From: Dicaeum eximium | Lineage: Eukaryota > Chordata > Aves > Passeriformes > Dicaeidae | Reading direction: 5' to 3' | Assembly (NCBI GenBank): GCA_013396995.1 | Contig: VWZP01010430.1 | Location: 124,001 to 188,000 of the forward strand | Length of the DNA stretch: 64,000 nucleotides | Shown: piece by piece, positions 8,531 through 23,500 of the stretch | Position numbering within the stretch: the stretch's first letter is position 1 | Layout: every line of letters begins with the position of its first letter | The notes under the pieces: model-generated | The model's input: only the letters and a program-made list of their open reading frames with translations | What the model was told of the DNA's origin: nothing | Database searches by the model: none | Position numbers and translations under genes: made by a program

Positions 8531-11500
8531 CGGCAGCGTTTGCTCCGGGAAGACAGACACCCCCAGCTGGTATTCCCTTTTCCCGCTGAACTTTCCAACC
8601 AGCGCCGGGAGGACCATAAGCTCCTTGTTCCTGGCGTGGCCGGGGCCTGTCAGCAGCCAAGGGTAACTCCGCCACGGGGTAGCAGCATTTGCTAGTTAGC
8701 CACGCGTTTCGTACCAGCCACACGTTTGTTTCTAAAAGTCCGTATTTTCATGCTTTTTCGCCTTCTTTTCTGTTTCAGTCACTAATTGAGCTCTTCGTGA
8801 ACAGACTGGACTCTGTTGAATCAGTTCTGCCATACGAATATGATGCGTAAGTACATCCCAACAGTTTTCCGGAAGCGTTTGGAAAGATGGTTTTCTGTTA
8901 CTGTAAGGGCGTCAGTATTTTGTCTGTAGGGGTGGAAGAGTGAATCCAGTGCTCAGTGGATGAAGTACAAGAGGCTGGAAAGTATAAGAGGGAATGAAGT
9001 ACAAGAGGGTGGGAACGATAAAGGCCACACCTGTGCCACCTGACTGTCCTCTGTTATTGTTTTAAAAAAGGCTGCAGGGTTTCTTACGGGTGCATTTTTT
9101 TGAGCTGAGTACAAGATTTAGTAATGACTGTTGGACATATTTGAAAGTTCTTTCTGTTAGGCAAATCTAGTACATCAGATGCTTTGAGTTCCTTTTTTTC
9201 CCCTGATAATTGAAAGAAACTTGGAGACCAGTCACTGTTAACTTTGCTTTTTTTGCCAAGGCTCTGTAGCTAATTCTTGGTTTGTTGGTTTTGGTTTTGT
9301 TTAATTTTGATTATTTTATATGAAAACTTCTATCTGCTTTTGCAGGTATTTATAGGCCTACAAAACGATGATAAGCAATATGATTTGCAGTCTTGCTGTT
9401 GGGCACAGGAAAAAAAACTTGCGAGTGCTTTAGTGCTTTCCCTGGGCAGTGCAGCAGTAGAAGCAAGACCAGAGACTAGCTAAGAAATCCCCCTGTCTTT
9501 ATTTCCATTGAACTTTATGGAAACCAGTGAATTTAGGACCATTGATTGAGGAAAAGTGCTTATATACCAAAGATAAATATATAAATATTTGTTTGTTGTT
9601 ATGTTGGGTTTTTTTAACATAACCTGCTGCTACCTGTGTTTAATGAAAAACCAGAATGGTTAAATTCTCCTATATTCAGCAGTTTCAGAATGTATGTAGT
9701 TGAAAAGAATTGGTGAATGGTGTTTGACAGTGTGGTGCTGTAAGACTAAAAGTGCTTTCCTTCTTTGAAATGTGTTTCATGTTAAATGCTATTTGTAAAT
9801 ATTTGTTTAAGAAAGGGGTGTAGTTTTTCAGAAAATTTTTGCAAGAGAAATGAAAAGTCCGTAGCACAGTGCCTTTTTTTCCCACAAAATGAAACATTTT
9901 ATTGTTTGTTTAAATTCCCATTTGAAAAGGGTGAGTGGACTAACCATTGTGCATTTATAAAAATATGCTGGAATATGTATTGGTTGAATTTGATATTAAA
10001 ATAGATGCCAGATTTCTTTGCAAAGGCTCTCAGATTTTTAACTGCCAGTGGCTAAACTGTTAAAAAAAATAATGAAAATGACTATGTTAAGGACATAATT
10101 GAAGAATTTGTTTTAGGCTGGTATTTACAGTTGTATGTCAATTAAAAGTAAAAGGGAACCGTTGCTACTTTTTTCCAGTTTTGACTTCTGTCAAGATAAG
10201 GAAGAGAAAAGACCATCAGAAAATCTTGGACAAGTGCTGTTTGGGGAGAGAATAGCATCGTCTCCATATAAGGTTATTTTATCCCTTGAAGTTGATCCTG
10301 TTTAAATTTGATAGCCGTTGTCCTGATGGCTGTAATCCATAGACATAGCTGAAGATTTGGTGACGGGGTGATTATTTTTGTTTATATTTTTTAATATAAG
10401 CACTATGGAGTTTATGTAGTAAAACCCAATAAAACTCCTCCCAGCCCAAAGGTATCTTAGGTTGGTTAGTTACAGTTAGGAAACTGAGCCAGTCACTACC
10501 CTTCTTGCCTGTTGCTCTGTGGTAGAGAAGTCCAGAAACTATATCTTAGGTAGTTATTTAATAGCTGGATGTAAGATGTGCTAGATGATGTGAAATAATT
10601 TGTTTATTCAATGTAACATTGAAGACGATAAAGTGGTAGTTCAGGAACTGTTTTGTGTACTTGGTTGTAGTATTGGACAACTTCCAGAGTGGGAAGGAGA
10701 AATTAGGTTACGGCTCACTTGCAGCTTTTCTCTGCTTGTAGATGCTTATCATCTGTTGTCTGAAGCCAAATTTTTCAGTGTTGATGCATATCACTTGGAA
10801 CCTTCTGTAAAATAAATGTATGGAAATATTTTGTGTATTGGGTATACGGTATTTTTCTTTATCATGCCCTGCAAAAGCAATGACCAAATGTAGCATATCT
10901 AAAAAGCTGGGCCATCAACTTGGGACAGTTACTAGCAGTGGAGGAGCTGTGGTCAAACAGTGGCTCTTGGTGTTTGAGAGCTGTATGGTGTTCAAATGCA
11001 GTTTCCAGACTTGGATTTGCCAGTGAAACTCAAGACTGTGCTATGTGTGTGTGTGATGGTTGCTAGATAATCCAAATCTCTGTGAGAAAAAGAGGCAGCA
11101 GTTTCTGAGTCTACTGCTGCTCAGTCATAAGGGACCTGATCACATCTTTTCATTAGTCTGTTAAGCAGGTGATGCCCCCTCCCTTATATGAACTGCTCTT
11201 CGAAATCTCCTTGGTTCTCTGAGCTAATGTAATTTTAAGTCTTATGACTAGTGGTCACAAGAAACTTTTAGATATGTAGCATGATGGGTCATTTGGACTA
11301 GATATGTATTTAACAGATTAAGTGTTATAACAGTTGTTTGAAATGGCTGTACACTACAGTGAAAGTGCTGTTAAATTAGAAAGTGCTGTTCCTGGTTAGT
11401 ATTTGGGCCTTGATAACATTAGCATTTTCAGTCATTTTAAGCTCACTAACAGGTAAATATTAACTGGGTTAGAAGTTAGAGGTGCAAATTTGAGTATGGT

Positions 11501-14500
11501 TGTGTTAGGTGACGTCTGTGCTTGAAGCTTAGATGTTGTGCAACTTGTGCTTTTGGCAGCCTTATGTAATTTAGTTGTCATGGGGAAAACCAGCTAAAGT
11601 TAACATGAAACATTCAAGAAGGGAGTAATGAAAGTCTGCTTTAGCAGATGATGAAATTATCAAAATAAACCGATAAAAGAAAAAGCAATACCTTTTCTAC
11701 TAATTTTCAATTTTTAGTCCTCGGGTTTATTCTTCAGAAACTTAGAGTAAGGAGCTCAAGTAGCTAAAAAAAACCTCCCTACTTTACCTGAAAAAAACCC
11801 AAAACGCTAAAAGATCTTTGAAGCAAAATTGAAGTGACCTTTTTTTGTGTGCTTTTTTTAACAGTTCACTTTTAAAAAGCAAGAAACTTGCAAGAAGGTT
11901 TGTACAAGATCATATGACCCAGGGAACAGTGCTGATAAAAGCAAACTGGGTTTTTTGAAGAAAGGAATGCAGTTGAATTATCAGCATCACTGGTAAGCCA
12001 AGACACATTCTTGAGCTTGGGTTTATTTTCTGGTTTTGGACAGTTGTTATCTGTGTTTTAAGTGGTTGCTTACTTCCTTGTGTGTGATAGTTGTCTCTAC
12101 TGTGCATCTTGTAGGCAGTACTGAAAAGTGTGTGCATTACATGAATGTGAAATGTCACTGTAAAGTGAGGTGCACCCCTTTCTGAGGACATGTTCTTTGA
12201 TGATTTCTGTCTAGGATTATCGATAACATGCCTGTAACGTGGTGTTATGATGTGGAAGATGGACAAAAATACTGTAATCCGGGATTTCCAATAGGATGTT
12301 TTGTTACTCCAGATGGTAGAGTTAAAGATGCTTGTGTTATAAATGTAAGTGGTGGAACTTTTTTTGTTAGTATAGGGTGGTTGCATTTGTGGTTTTACTT
12401 CTAAGCTTTCTTTTCCTTAGAAAGAACAGATATGGTTGTAAACATGCTTAATATTCAGTGGGCACTGACAGAGCTGAGTGCTGCTAGTGTGTGCAGTGTC
12501 TCACTGATACAGTTGTCCAAATAAAATGTTCTTATAGGTCTTTGACTAATGTATGTTTTATAAAGCTATAAAATAATGGTGTGGGTGTTTAAAAGACTTG
12601 GAAAATCTAGGTTTTGTTCTGAAATTTCATGTGTATCCATCCTAGTACCTATTCATTCTTTGTCTATGTCGTGTTTGTGTGCAAGATGTTCTTTTATCAG
12701 TGTCAGATAGAAGCTTTCTAGTGAAGTCCTAGAAATGAGCTCTGTGTTCTAGTTGCAAAAGTCATGTCTAGCACAGTTTACAAGTTAAATGTGTCAGGGT
12801 TTTCCCAGATGGCAGAAGGATAACAAACATAGCAGTGACAGGGAAAATTATGTTGACAGTTAGAAACGTGTTCGTCATCCTGGGAGTTCCATTGTGAACT
12901 AGTACAATTACAGATAATAGTGGTAGTTTTACCCCTCCTGGGTGAGGGACAGAACTCCTCTTGGTGAGGAGAGAGCTTTCCATAACTCTGCTCTCTCACT
13001 TGACCTACTGCTTGCATGCAGTGCAGTCAGTTCATTTGTATGCAGCAGGTCTGGTGCTTCTTTGAAGTGTTGCATTTATCATGCACGTTCAGTTTACTCT
13101 GTCTACAGTTACCTTCCAACTCAGTTAATCCTCAGGCTCCCCAAACTCTTGAAAGTAATTTTTTATACAGGTATATGAATGTTGAAGTGTTTCCCTTTGT
13201 TGCTCCTTCATACACCGCCAGTCTCATGTTAAAGTTCTTGACTTCTTGCGCCCTCTCCTGTTGGAGAAGTTGCTCAGTCTCCTGATCATGTTTTGTAGTC
13301 AGAGTTTAACAAGAAGAACACTTTCTACCTCTTCAACCACGTTGACATAACAATCATGTACCACAGCGGGAAGGACGAAAACTGGCCTGGTGCAAGACTG
13401 GTGATGGCAAGACTGAGACCACAAAGGTAATTGTGCATTAAAGCATCAGGTTCTGGTACTCTGGAGTCTAACAGTGGTTCCAGAGAAAACAGTTCCTTAG
13501 AGATGTTATTGGTGTTAATAAATTCTGAGGAACTTGTTATTCTGACTTCTGGTAAGGCTTTTGGTGTGCTGGTTTATATCTGGAGCTGTTTACAAGGACA
13601 GTTCCACAACTGTAAATATCATTTGACTTTGCTTTCAAAATGTTCCCGAAGGTCCCTTGTAGTGGAAAGGCTGCTTATGCAGACTTCTAGAACATGGCCC
13701 AAGCAACAGAGCCTTTTTCATGTTTTGACTGATATATGTCTGGGTGTGCATGTTTTCAGATACACTGAGAAACATCCTTTCACTGAGTAACAGTTTCCCA
13801 TGTCAGATCTGTTACCTGTCTCTCAAACGTACTTTGGATGAATGTACAGATGTACTTTTTCCTGTGTAAGTTTGGATACAGAGGTATAAGTGAAATACCA
13901 TGTTAACACTGCTGTTCAGAACTGCAGATGACAACAACTAATTTCCAAAGAAGACTAACTGATTTTCTCAAACAATAGCTGCTTAGTTTTTGTGTTGACC
14001 AGAGTGGAGGTGCAGCAGCCCAAAGGTCAGAAGGACACTGAAGCAACTACTTTGGCCTCTAGTCAATCTGTTCATACACAGTTCATATTTATCTATATTT
14101 GAAAATTGCAGTCCAGCTATAAAATTTCAAAGTAGGTAATTTTTTCTATAGCTAAACTTTTCTCTCTTTTCTAAGGAAGTAAAGTAAGTTAATAAATTAC
14201 ACTACTACAGTTTCTGAAGTCATACAGACATGCTTGGTGCAACATGACTTGATTGTACTTGGTTTTTCTCTTGCAAAGGTGCAGTGTTTTTTCAGTGAAT
14301 TATACTTGCTATGCAAGTTTATTCCTTCAATGACTGACAGGAAGATTCTACCAATCTTATTCATTTTTCATTAATGCTTTATCAGTAGCATCCTGAATGG
14401 CTGAAAAATGAGAATTTGCCTTTTCCCTGGCAGTGCAGACCACAAGGGGACAGTTAGATTGCACATAACCTTAATTTTGTTGTTCTCTCACCGGGTGCTT

Positions 14501-17500
14501 TGCTTCAGCCTTGAAGGTCTCCTGATGGGGACTACTTGTGGTTGGAGCACAATGCTAAAGTTTTCAAAAGAAAATTAAAGTTTTTAAAAATTTTATTTAA
14601 CTTCTTTTCCCCATTAGCTACAAGCATACAGATGAGAACAACCTAAGCTGTGAAGGCCCGCCTATGGAGATTCCTGGAGAATTCACCAATAAACTGAATT
14701 TGGTTTACACCTACTCTGTGACATTTGAAGTAAGTATTAAATCTGCTACATGAATACGTAATTCCGCAAAAGAATGAAATCAAAGCAATTGGATAACTTG
14801 GAAATAGCCATAAGCGGATTACAGCAGTGTAAATTCTGTAAGGATGGTCTTGTGAAGTATTTTTCTGAAAATCTTAACAGGTTTTTTGTTCCTTTAATTT
14901 AAGTGACACTATGAAAATATAAATGAAGGCCTTTTTCCCTCCTGTGTTTTATTACTAATAGAAAATTAGTAGATTGAATAACTGGAAGAGTTGTCTTCCT
15001 TGAGGTAAACTCTGCTTCCAGATTTCAGTCAAGGTGCTGAGAGTCTTCTTTTGAAGAACAGTTTATATTTGGGGACATTTCTTTGTTAAGTGTTGACTGT
15101 AAAGCTTTATCTCATGAGGTTGCAGGGTTTGTCTCATTTAGTGTGGTTTTTATTTTGTTCACTGGCTTTTTCTTGAGTAGGTGATAATTTATTTTTTACA
15201 ATTAATACTCTAATGTTTACTAATACACTAAAGCTTTATTCAGCCTGTAATGGGTTAGGAGGAAATTGCTTTCTAGCAAATGGGTCTTTACCCCTGCATG
15301 GAAAGTGAGCCTCCTGTGGGTATTATAATTTGATTCAATGTACTACAAATCTTGGTACCTCTGTTCCAGTCTGTCCTGAAAGTGTGGTTTTGTTTCTGGT
15401 GTAAGACACCAGTCTTAGAGGGTTTGTCTTGAGACCACCAGCTTGTTTTTTACAGACAGTGAAGCAGCTGTGACATGGCAACAGCTTTCATCCAGCCAAA
15501 TCGAATTTTATTTGAACCAGTGACCTTGATGTGTAAGGCTTGGTAGCCTGTTACTTTTCCCTTGAGACACCCAATCCTCTTTCAACTCTGATTTTGCTAC
15601 AGGAATGAGCCTTCTTTTGTTAACATTCGTGTTTAAATCTTGAGGTAAATTGTGATTCAGAACTTCAGTGTGAACTTTGTCTGGTTGCTCATGCAATGGG
15701 TGAGGTGTTTGGGTACCTACACTCTTTCTGCTGTCATGGAGCAGATAAGGCTCACATCCAGTGGGCTTGGATACTTCCAGCAGATGGCACTTCAAAACTG
15801 CTTATTCTCTCTGTCATCCATAAGCCTTGGTTTGAAATAATACCTCGTGTCTTTTACTTTTTGTTAGGAGTTTCAAAATAACTTAAAAGTGGAGTGTTCA
15901 TCAGTGAGAAGTGTCTTTAAATAGGAAAAGTAAGCCTTACTACATAAAGCAGTAAAATATGTAACTTTTTAATGGTTCTTTCTAATATGGCAGCTGACTT
16001 CTGATGAGAAAGGTATGGTGTCTGCTTTAGTTAACTGACACGGACAAGGTATTTAGCACTGCATGAAAAAGTACACATCATCATGGTTCTAATGTTTAGT
16101 ACACAAGTGTACAAAAATGTAAACATGAGAACAGCTTGGTGCTCAGGTTTACAAACTTAGCACCTTGTGAGTAAATGAAGAAATTCAGCAGAACTTCGTG
16201 CCAGTTGGGATAGAATTTGGTAGCAAGACAACACGTGTACATCCAAAGAGAACAACTGGGGAGGACAAGGCTTGTGGGTCAGAAAGAGTCCTCGGTTGTA
16301 CAGATGAAGGTCCATCACAAGAATATCTGGAAATGAAAGTTGTCTGCCAGGAATCAGAGTTGAAAATAGTTTGTATCAGCCAACACTATGGCAGAGAGTG
16401 AAGAAGCCTGTGCTAAGTGCATTAGAAGTGATGAAAAAAACATATTTCTAGTTCCCCCTGGAATTTTTCTCTGGATTATGTTTGACAAAGTTGAAATTTC
16501 AAGATAAGTATGCTATGCTGGGAAAATCTTGTAGTGATGGCATGATTGTTTTTCAGCAGCTGGGATCTGCAGGCAGCTACATCCCAAGTCATGGAAAGAT
16601 GAGGGTTAGTGAAGCCTAATTTAAAGGTAGAAGATGTGGATTGCAGTTTTCAATAAAAAGATACTCTTTAAAAGTCTCTAGAGATGAATTCATACAAGAG
16701 AGAGGTCTTATGTCCAGGATTGATACCAAGCTTAGAAATGAATGCTGACTGGAAGGTTTGGGAAGGGATTTGGTATGCTTATTCCCTCTCAGAGACTGCA
16801 ACAAACTTGTACTTCCTTCTATTAATTATTACTACTTCATTTCCTTATAGGAAAAGAATAGTATTAAGTGGGCTTCCAGGTGGGACTACATTTTGGAGTC
16901 CATGCCGCATACAAACATCCAGTGGTTTAGGTAAGATTTGCATTTATTCAGTGAGTAACCTTGCAGAGTAGCACAAAGATTTCTTAGTTGTACTTCTAGG
17001 GAGATAGAACACTAAGTCTGTAGGTTTTCAGTCAAGAAAACTTTTTACTTTCATATGAGAAGTAAGTTTTCATGTCTTGGGAGCAATTGTCTTACTGCAT
17101 TTTGTGAAAGGGATGCATCATCACTATCCAAAAGGAAAGCAGCTTGCACTTTTTTACTTTATCGTCTCCATTCTGGAAAAGTTTTGAGTCATTGCAGCTC
17201 TGCAGTGTTCTTATTGTTGCTGTCTGGCTTTGACTGCCAAATGAGAGGTACATATGTATAATGCATGTTTTGTACTCAGCAGCTGCTTACAGTAAAAAGG
17301 TCTTTTTTTGTGAGTAAAAGATGTATGTGAAAAGCTCTTGCTTATTTTATTTCCCTCCATAGCATGGGAATGATACTAAGTAAGTATATAATTTGTGTTG
17401 AAGTGTTAATGTTTTGCAATTTAAATCTTTAAAAGGCTAATCCAAATAAATTGTTTTCTACAAAATATTAAATGACACAAAATTGATTTCATTGGTTGAT

Positions 17501-20500
17501 AGATATAAAACCTAGTTGACAGTCTGCTTTAGACCTGTAGCTGTTTCACCAGGGAAATTACTTCTGAGCTATATAAGGAGGAAAATAAAGAAAAGCAATA
17601 TGTAACTGTCTTCAGAATTAGCAAGGTAACATGAAATACTGTTTTCTTCACTTCTGTCTCCTAAGCAGTCACAGAGTTAAGTTCTGTGCCTTTATCTTCT
17701 CTGGATGGGAAAATACTGAAAGGTCTGAATATCTAAGGCTTTTCCTCAGATCTGAGCTGTGCATGTAGTATGAACTGGTACATCTCCTGAAACCTGAATA
17801 ACTGGATTTAAAGTTTGACTTTTTCTTTATCTACAGTATAATGAATTCCCTCGTAATTGTTCTGTTCTTATCTGGTATGGTGGCTATGATTATTCTGAGG
17901 ACTCTTCATAAAGATATTGCAAGATACAACCAGATCGACTCTTCTGTGAGTAAAATTTACAGCTTTTACATGAGCACACTTTTCTGTCCATAGTGATGTC
18001 TGTCTCTTAGTTTTGAGTACAGTCTAGGGAGATGTATAACTCTGATGAGTTTGATACATGCTGATATCTCTGGGGGTTAAAAATTACTGGAGATATTCTG
18101 ATTAACATAGTCTGATACAAATTGATTTTACCTGTGGCTGGAAAGTGTGGTGGAATCACTTTGATTAGTTGGGAGATCATAATATTGCAGTTCATGTGCA
18201 ACACAACTTCTGACTCAGTGTTAAACTGAGACTAGTTTGTTTAAATCAGTGAGATGTCTGAAGCCTGTTGCCATCCTACTGAACCTGTTGTGAGTTCTTT
18301 TGAGACTCCTTAAAATGCAAAGGTGGCAGGTTTCTATAGAGGAAGAGAATGTAACTGATTGTGAGTTGAAAAGACTTGACCAGTAGACTAATTTTTACTC
18401 AGCCTTTTTCTCATTGGTTAAAGTGGTATCTGCAACTCAAAGATGAGAAGTAATGTCAGATGCAACAAAGGTTTGAATTTTCACTCTTGTTGCTTTCCAT
18501 CCGGTTAAAGGAATACTTCAAATGCACAAAAATGTTTCATACTGAAACTAAAATATCTGGAAATACTTCTGTTCTTCCTTGTGTTTTTAATATTGAGTAT
18601 CTTTGGTTAATGTAAATAGAGGCAGTCATTTAAAGTGGAATGATTTTTCTCACATCCTTTAACTGATAGTTTTTGTGAGGCTTCTGTTTGATCTCTCAAT
18701 TAAATTATGTTCAATATTTTATACTGTGCTGTCTTTATTAGTTGATCATTCTTAATATGATAAAGAGCAAGACTTGTAGAAGCTTGATTAGTTTTTATGA
18801 GTAACAGCAGGGATAGGTGTGACTTTCAGGAAGCCACAGTTTTTTATTTTCTTGCTAGGTGTGAGAGACTTAAAGATCTGTTGCAGTTCAACTAGGAGCT
18901 TATTTTAAAAGGTGTGAAATAATTGTGCAGAAGAGGATCTGGGCTGAAGAAGATGCAGGGAAGCAAATTAATGTCTTGCATTTAGGGATGCTGGTGATTG
19001 TACTTCAAAAGAGACAGATGCACCAGCCAGTGACTGTGGTCTTAGAATTTGCATTTAATGTTTCAACTGATGCTAGCTGGTGTTTAGTGTGATGTGGATT
19101 TAGTGAGACATTCATTAATGAAATGTTCAGAAATCATTAGATTACTTTTAGGGTCTTATGACTAAGAGAGGATTCCTGAACTGAAGAGAACCCACATCAG
19201 TATATTTTCACCAGTGAGAGGTAAAGCTCTCTCTTTTTTTTTTTCTTTTACTTTTTTTTTCATGAATATCTCTTTGATAATGACTACTTGAATGTAGGGG
19301 ACTTAAATCTTTGTTAGAATGTTTTGAAAACTAAACTAAATTAATGGTAAAATGAGGATTACTGCACTTTTGAAAAATTTTAGAGTAATTTTGTTCTAAT
19401 AGTTTTTGAAACTCTAAAATATAGCTTACTACTTGGTTTAGTTGTACAGTTACTCTTACGTTGTGCATTAAAGGTTAGCAAAATGAAATATTGCTGAACT
19501 TTTTGAACAGAAGTCTGAAAAATACTCTGACTCACAGCTAATTAGCTAGTAATGAAAGAACTTAATTAAAAACAAAGCTTTGAGACTAACTGTGGCACAT
19601 AGGCTCATACAGGATAAATCAGGGGTCTCAATCTGCCAGACTTGGTTGTTCTTTATTTCTTAAATGAAGATAATTACCATGTAGCTATTTGTTTTAAAGT
19701 TCGCATTAGAACCAGAAGGTGTCTTTTGAGTGCATTTCCCAGATGAGTTGTTGACAAGGATTCTATATGAGCCATTCCAAATCTGTAAATGTTTTCTGTG
19801 TTCTGTCAGGAAGTGAAGTATTAAGCATTTGTTCCTGCTTAGTGTTCACCATTTTGGAAACAGAGATTTGCTTCAAGTGGTAACCTTTGCAACTCTTTCA
19901 TTCCTTACTTACAACTGCCTGGGAAAAGCCTTTTCTTCTGTCTTACCTCAACAGTTTTCTCGTCATTATCACAATTAGTTCAAGATCAGACTTGCAGGAA
20001 GTTTTGTATTTATGCTTCTTTGACCAAACAAATCATTCTTTGCTGGAAGAACATTGACATGTTGGAATTATACCTTGATATCTGGTATCATTTTCTATCA
20101 GGTATAGCATGTGGTTTTGTATTTTAATCAGTGTTACCTTGAGTATAATAGTTTTCAATTTTTATATTCATATATCAGCCTTCTGAGAGTAATTTCTAGC
20201 AAGTAGAGATATCACTATGGGGAAATCAAAGACAATGTTCCAGAAAAAGAAAAGTTACATCATCTGTTGCAATTTAAGGTGCTCTATATTGTTCACCAGT
20301 GTGGTCTGCTTTCTTGTTACCCTGTTTTTTGGCAAGCTTTAATTATAGTGGTAAGCAGTCCTTTGGACTGAACTCAGTATTCCTACACTGAATGGAACCT
20401 GTAGCTTTTAACTTTGAGGAGTAGAGGGTCTTCTTCTGGGTTGTGTACATTAGTTTTGGTGTTTGGTTGCTTTTTGTGAGAGGAAGTATCTGTTTTGAAT

Positions 20501-23500
20501 GACTTTATTGAAAAGTTTTGTTCTTCAGCAGTGGTTCCTCAGAGCCACTGGCCTGAGGCTTCCCCCTCCCCATTCCATCCTTCCATCCATTCACCTCTGG
20601 CAGTGGGACAGAGTGTTGGTACTTGTCCCTCATGATTCCAGGGAACAAACTTCCCTCTGGAGTACAGAGACAATTTCATTCTTTTCCAGTATTGTCATTG
20701 AGACCAATGGACTTTGAAAGCGAAACAGAAAAAAATAAATGCGTGAACCAGATTGAAATTAAAACTAAACTGAATGCTTTGTTTTAGTCTTAATTTAGAA
20801 TGATGTTCTATGGTTTGACTAATTACATTTGCTTTTTCTTGCTTTAGGAGATGAGAACTTTCTTGATAAATTTTGTCTTTTTCACTGAACCATTAGGGGT
20901 TATAAAATCAATGAGTGATGAATCAGATGCAATTAGTCTGGCTTTGGATCTTAACTGGAAGCTAATCAAACTTTAAATATGTATTTTGCATCTTGTTTGT
21001 GTTAATTCATTACTGCATTATGTATTGCTGCTAAAGACATTGTTGATTTTATACAGGAAGATGCCCAAGAGGAATTTGGCTGGAAGCTAGTTCATGGAGA
21101 TGTGTTTAGACCTCCAAGGAAGGGAATGTTACTGTCTGTCTTTTTAGGCCAAGGAACCCAAATTTTCATTATGACGTTTATTACTTTATGTAAGTAACTT
21201 CATTAAGGTGATGTGTATGTAGTGTAATTGTAATAAGAAAGATGCAATATTATTAAATTATAGAAGCCTTCTTTTGGAAATTACATTCTTCCTTTAGTAA
21301 CATAAAATATTAATGCAATTTCATAACAGTAATTAGGTAGCTTCAGTAATGCTGTTGTAAGCATTGTCATTGAAAACATTGTGATATCTGGGCTAATGCT
21401 GATTCTTCACGAATTCAGAAATCAAAATTCCTTCTTTCAAGTTTCTGTTTAAAAACCATGGTTTTGCATGGTGTAAATTATCCAAGGGTCCAGTAATGCA
21501 AGTTCAAAGATGTAATCAAAGCTTTGATGTTCTGGGAACCCTTTCTGTCCAATATGTTTGACATGAGGCTGCAGCCGTACTGAAATATGAGCAATAATGC
21601 ATGCCAGTGAAATAGTACTGACCCAGTGTTGAGAAAATGAGAGCCTACCATAAAAAGCTATCTATGCATGTGATTATGTAACCTGTCACAAGATGGTATT
21701 TTATTGTTGGTTATCTGTAAAGTTTATCAGCGTTCCTTTTCTTACTGTACAGTAGAATGGGAAAATACACTTAATACTTAGCACAAAAGAGGAATCTTTC
21801 AAATTTTGTTCTCCAGGTTTAATTCAGATTTTGGTCTTTCATAGGGGAGCTGCTTTCTTTCTATTTATTGCATGATACTGTAAGATTACTAGAATTTTCT
21901 TGTTAGGCTTGTCTTTCAGTGTTGATCACAACTCTGTGATCTTGCTTAGCAGCGATAGTTTCCTGCGCAATCAATGTAGTAGTATAGAAAGAAACTGGTG
22001 GCAAGAGAAGATGCTTTTGATGGATGGTGGCATTTTATTTTTCAGCCTTTTGGCATGAGAAACTTTCTACTTAAGAGATGAGATGGAAATAATGTTCTTG
22101 AATGAAACAGTGCCATTAGGGGTATGTTCTTGTGATGAGGTTGTACAGGAGCTTATGCACTCAGCCTTCATTTAAATATGTGGTAGTGAAAAGGATAAAC
22201 CTTCACAGTGATCTGTGTTACAGAAGTATTTTGACATGTGTCCACAAATAACTAGATCTTTGTTTCTTCAGTCCTGGCTTGCCTTGGTTTCCTTTCTCCT
22301 GCCAACCGTGGTGCACTGATGACCTGTGCAGTTGTATTGTGGGTCTTACTGGGAACTCCAGCTGGTTATGTGTCTGCTAGAATGTACAAGAGTAAGTACA
22401 TGCATTTATTTAATGTGACACAGCGTGTTAAACTCAGAATTGCTGGGCTGAATATAAACTGAGCTGGTGTCTCAGACAGCATATCTGCTTCTTGCTGCCA
22501 TTCACCAAAACAGTTGGAAAAAGTCTTGACCTTGAGATTGTTTTTACTTTTTCTCCTCAGCATTCAGAGGTGAGAAGTGGAAGACCAATGTCTTGCTTAC
22601 AGCTCTGCTCTGCCCTGGGTTAGTATTGTTTCCCCTCATTCTTTCTTTTATTCTTAAGTATAATCGAATCTGAAGTGGGAAGGAGTTGGGGAAAAGTCAA
22701 TTGTTATGATGCTTGTCTTTGTGATTTTGTTTATGGTACCCCCAAGCTGCTGTTCCTATTGTGCATTGACTGTCTGTGAATATAAAGAAAAGTGAATTCT
22801 GAGGAACTGGAGCCTGGTAGTCCAGAACACAGCTTCTTGGCTTCTTATTTTGTTGTCAGCTGTGGAGGTAGAAGGAATGGGGCAACTCTCTTGCAAGGTT
22901 GTGTCACAGCCTTTGGAAATCGCTGCCCCAGAACACTGGGCACAGTGCTGGGGTAATTCCAGTTTGGTACTGCAGCACTCAGTATGTTCCAGGTAATTCT
23001 GGTTATACTCTTCTTACATAAATGTAGGTGGTGTCCAGTTTGGGATATGGCTGTAGTGTGTATTGCACTATGTAGTGTGGCCAATGCTGTCCTGCTTGGG
23101 AAGGGCAATAGCACTTCAACCTTGTGTTTTCTCATAGCTCTTATGACCTTTTGCGAGAATTAGTGGGGAGAGGGAGCCGAAACTAATTTCTTCTGCAAGT
23201 CTTCCATGTTTTTTAGTTGCAACTTTGAATACATGAAGTTATCCCTTGTCAAATATCATTGACAAAAGTGGAAGAAAAGACTATAAATTTCTTAAGGTAT
23301 TTCTTCCCCTCAAAAACCTCAGAATGAATAAAACATGACTTGGCTTCAAGTAAAGCAGAATTTCATCAAATGTAAGATAATGTACTCCATAACAACCGAG
23401 TGTAGTATTTCTGTGAGAAATCTTACTTCTAAACAGAATGTGCTTCAGTCTTCCTGCTGTCATTTAGATGTTATCAGGACAGAGAAGAAAAAATATATTG

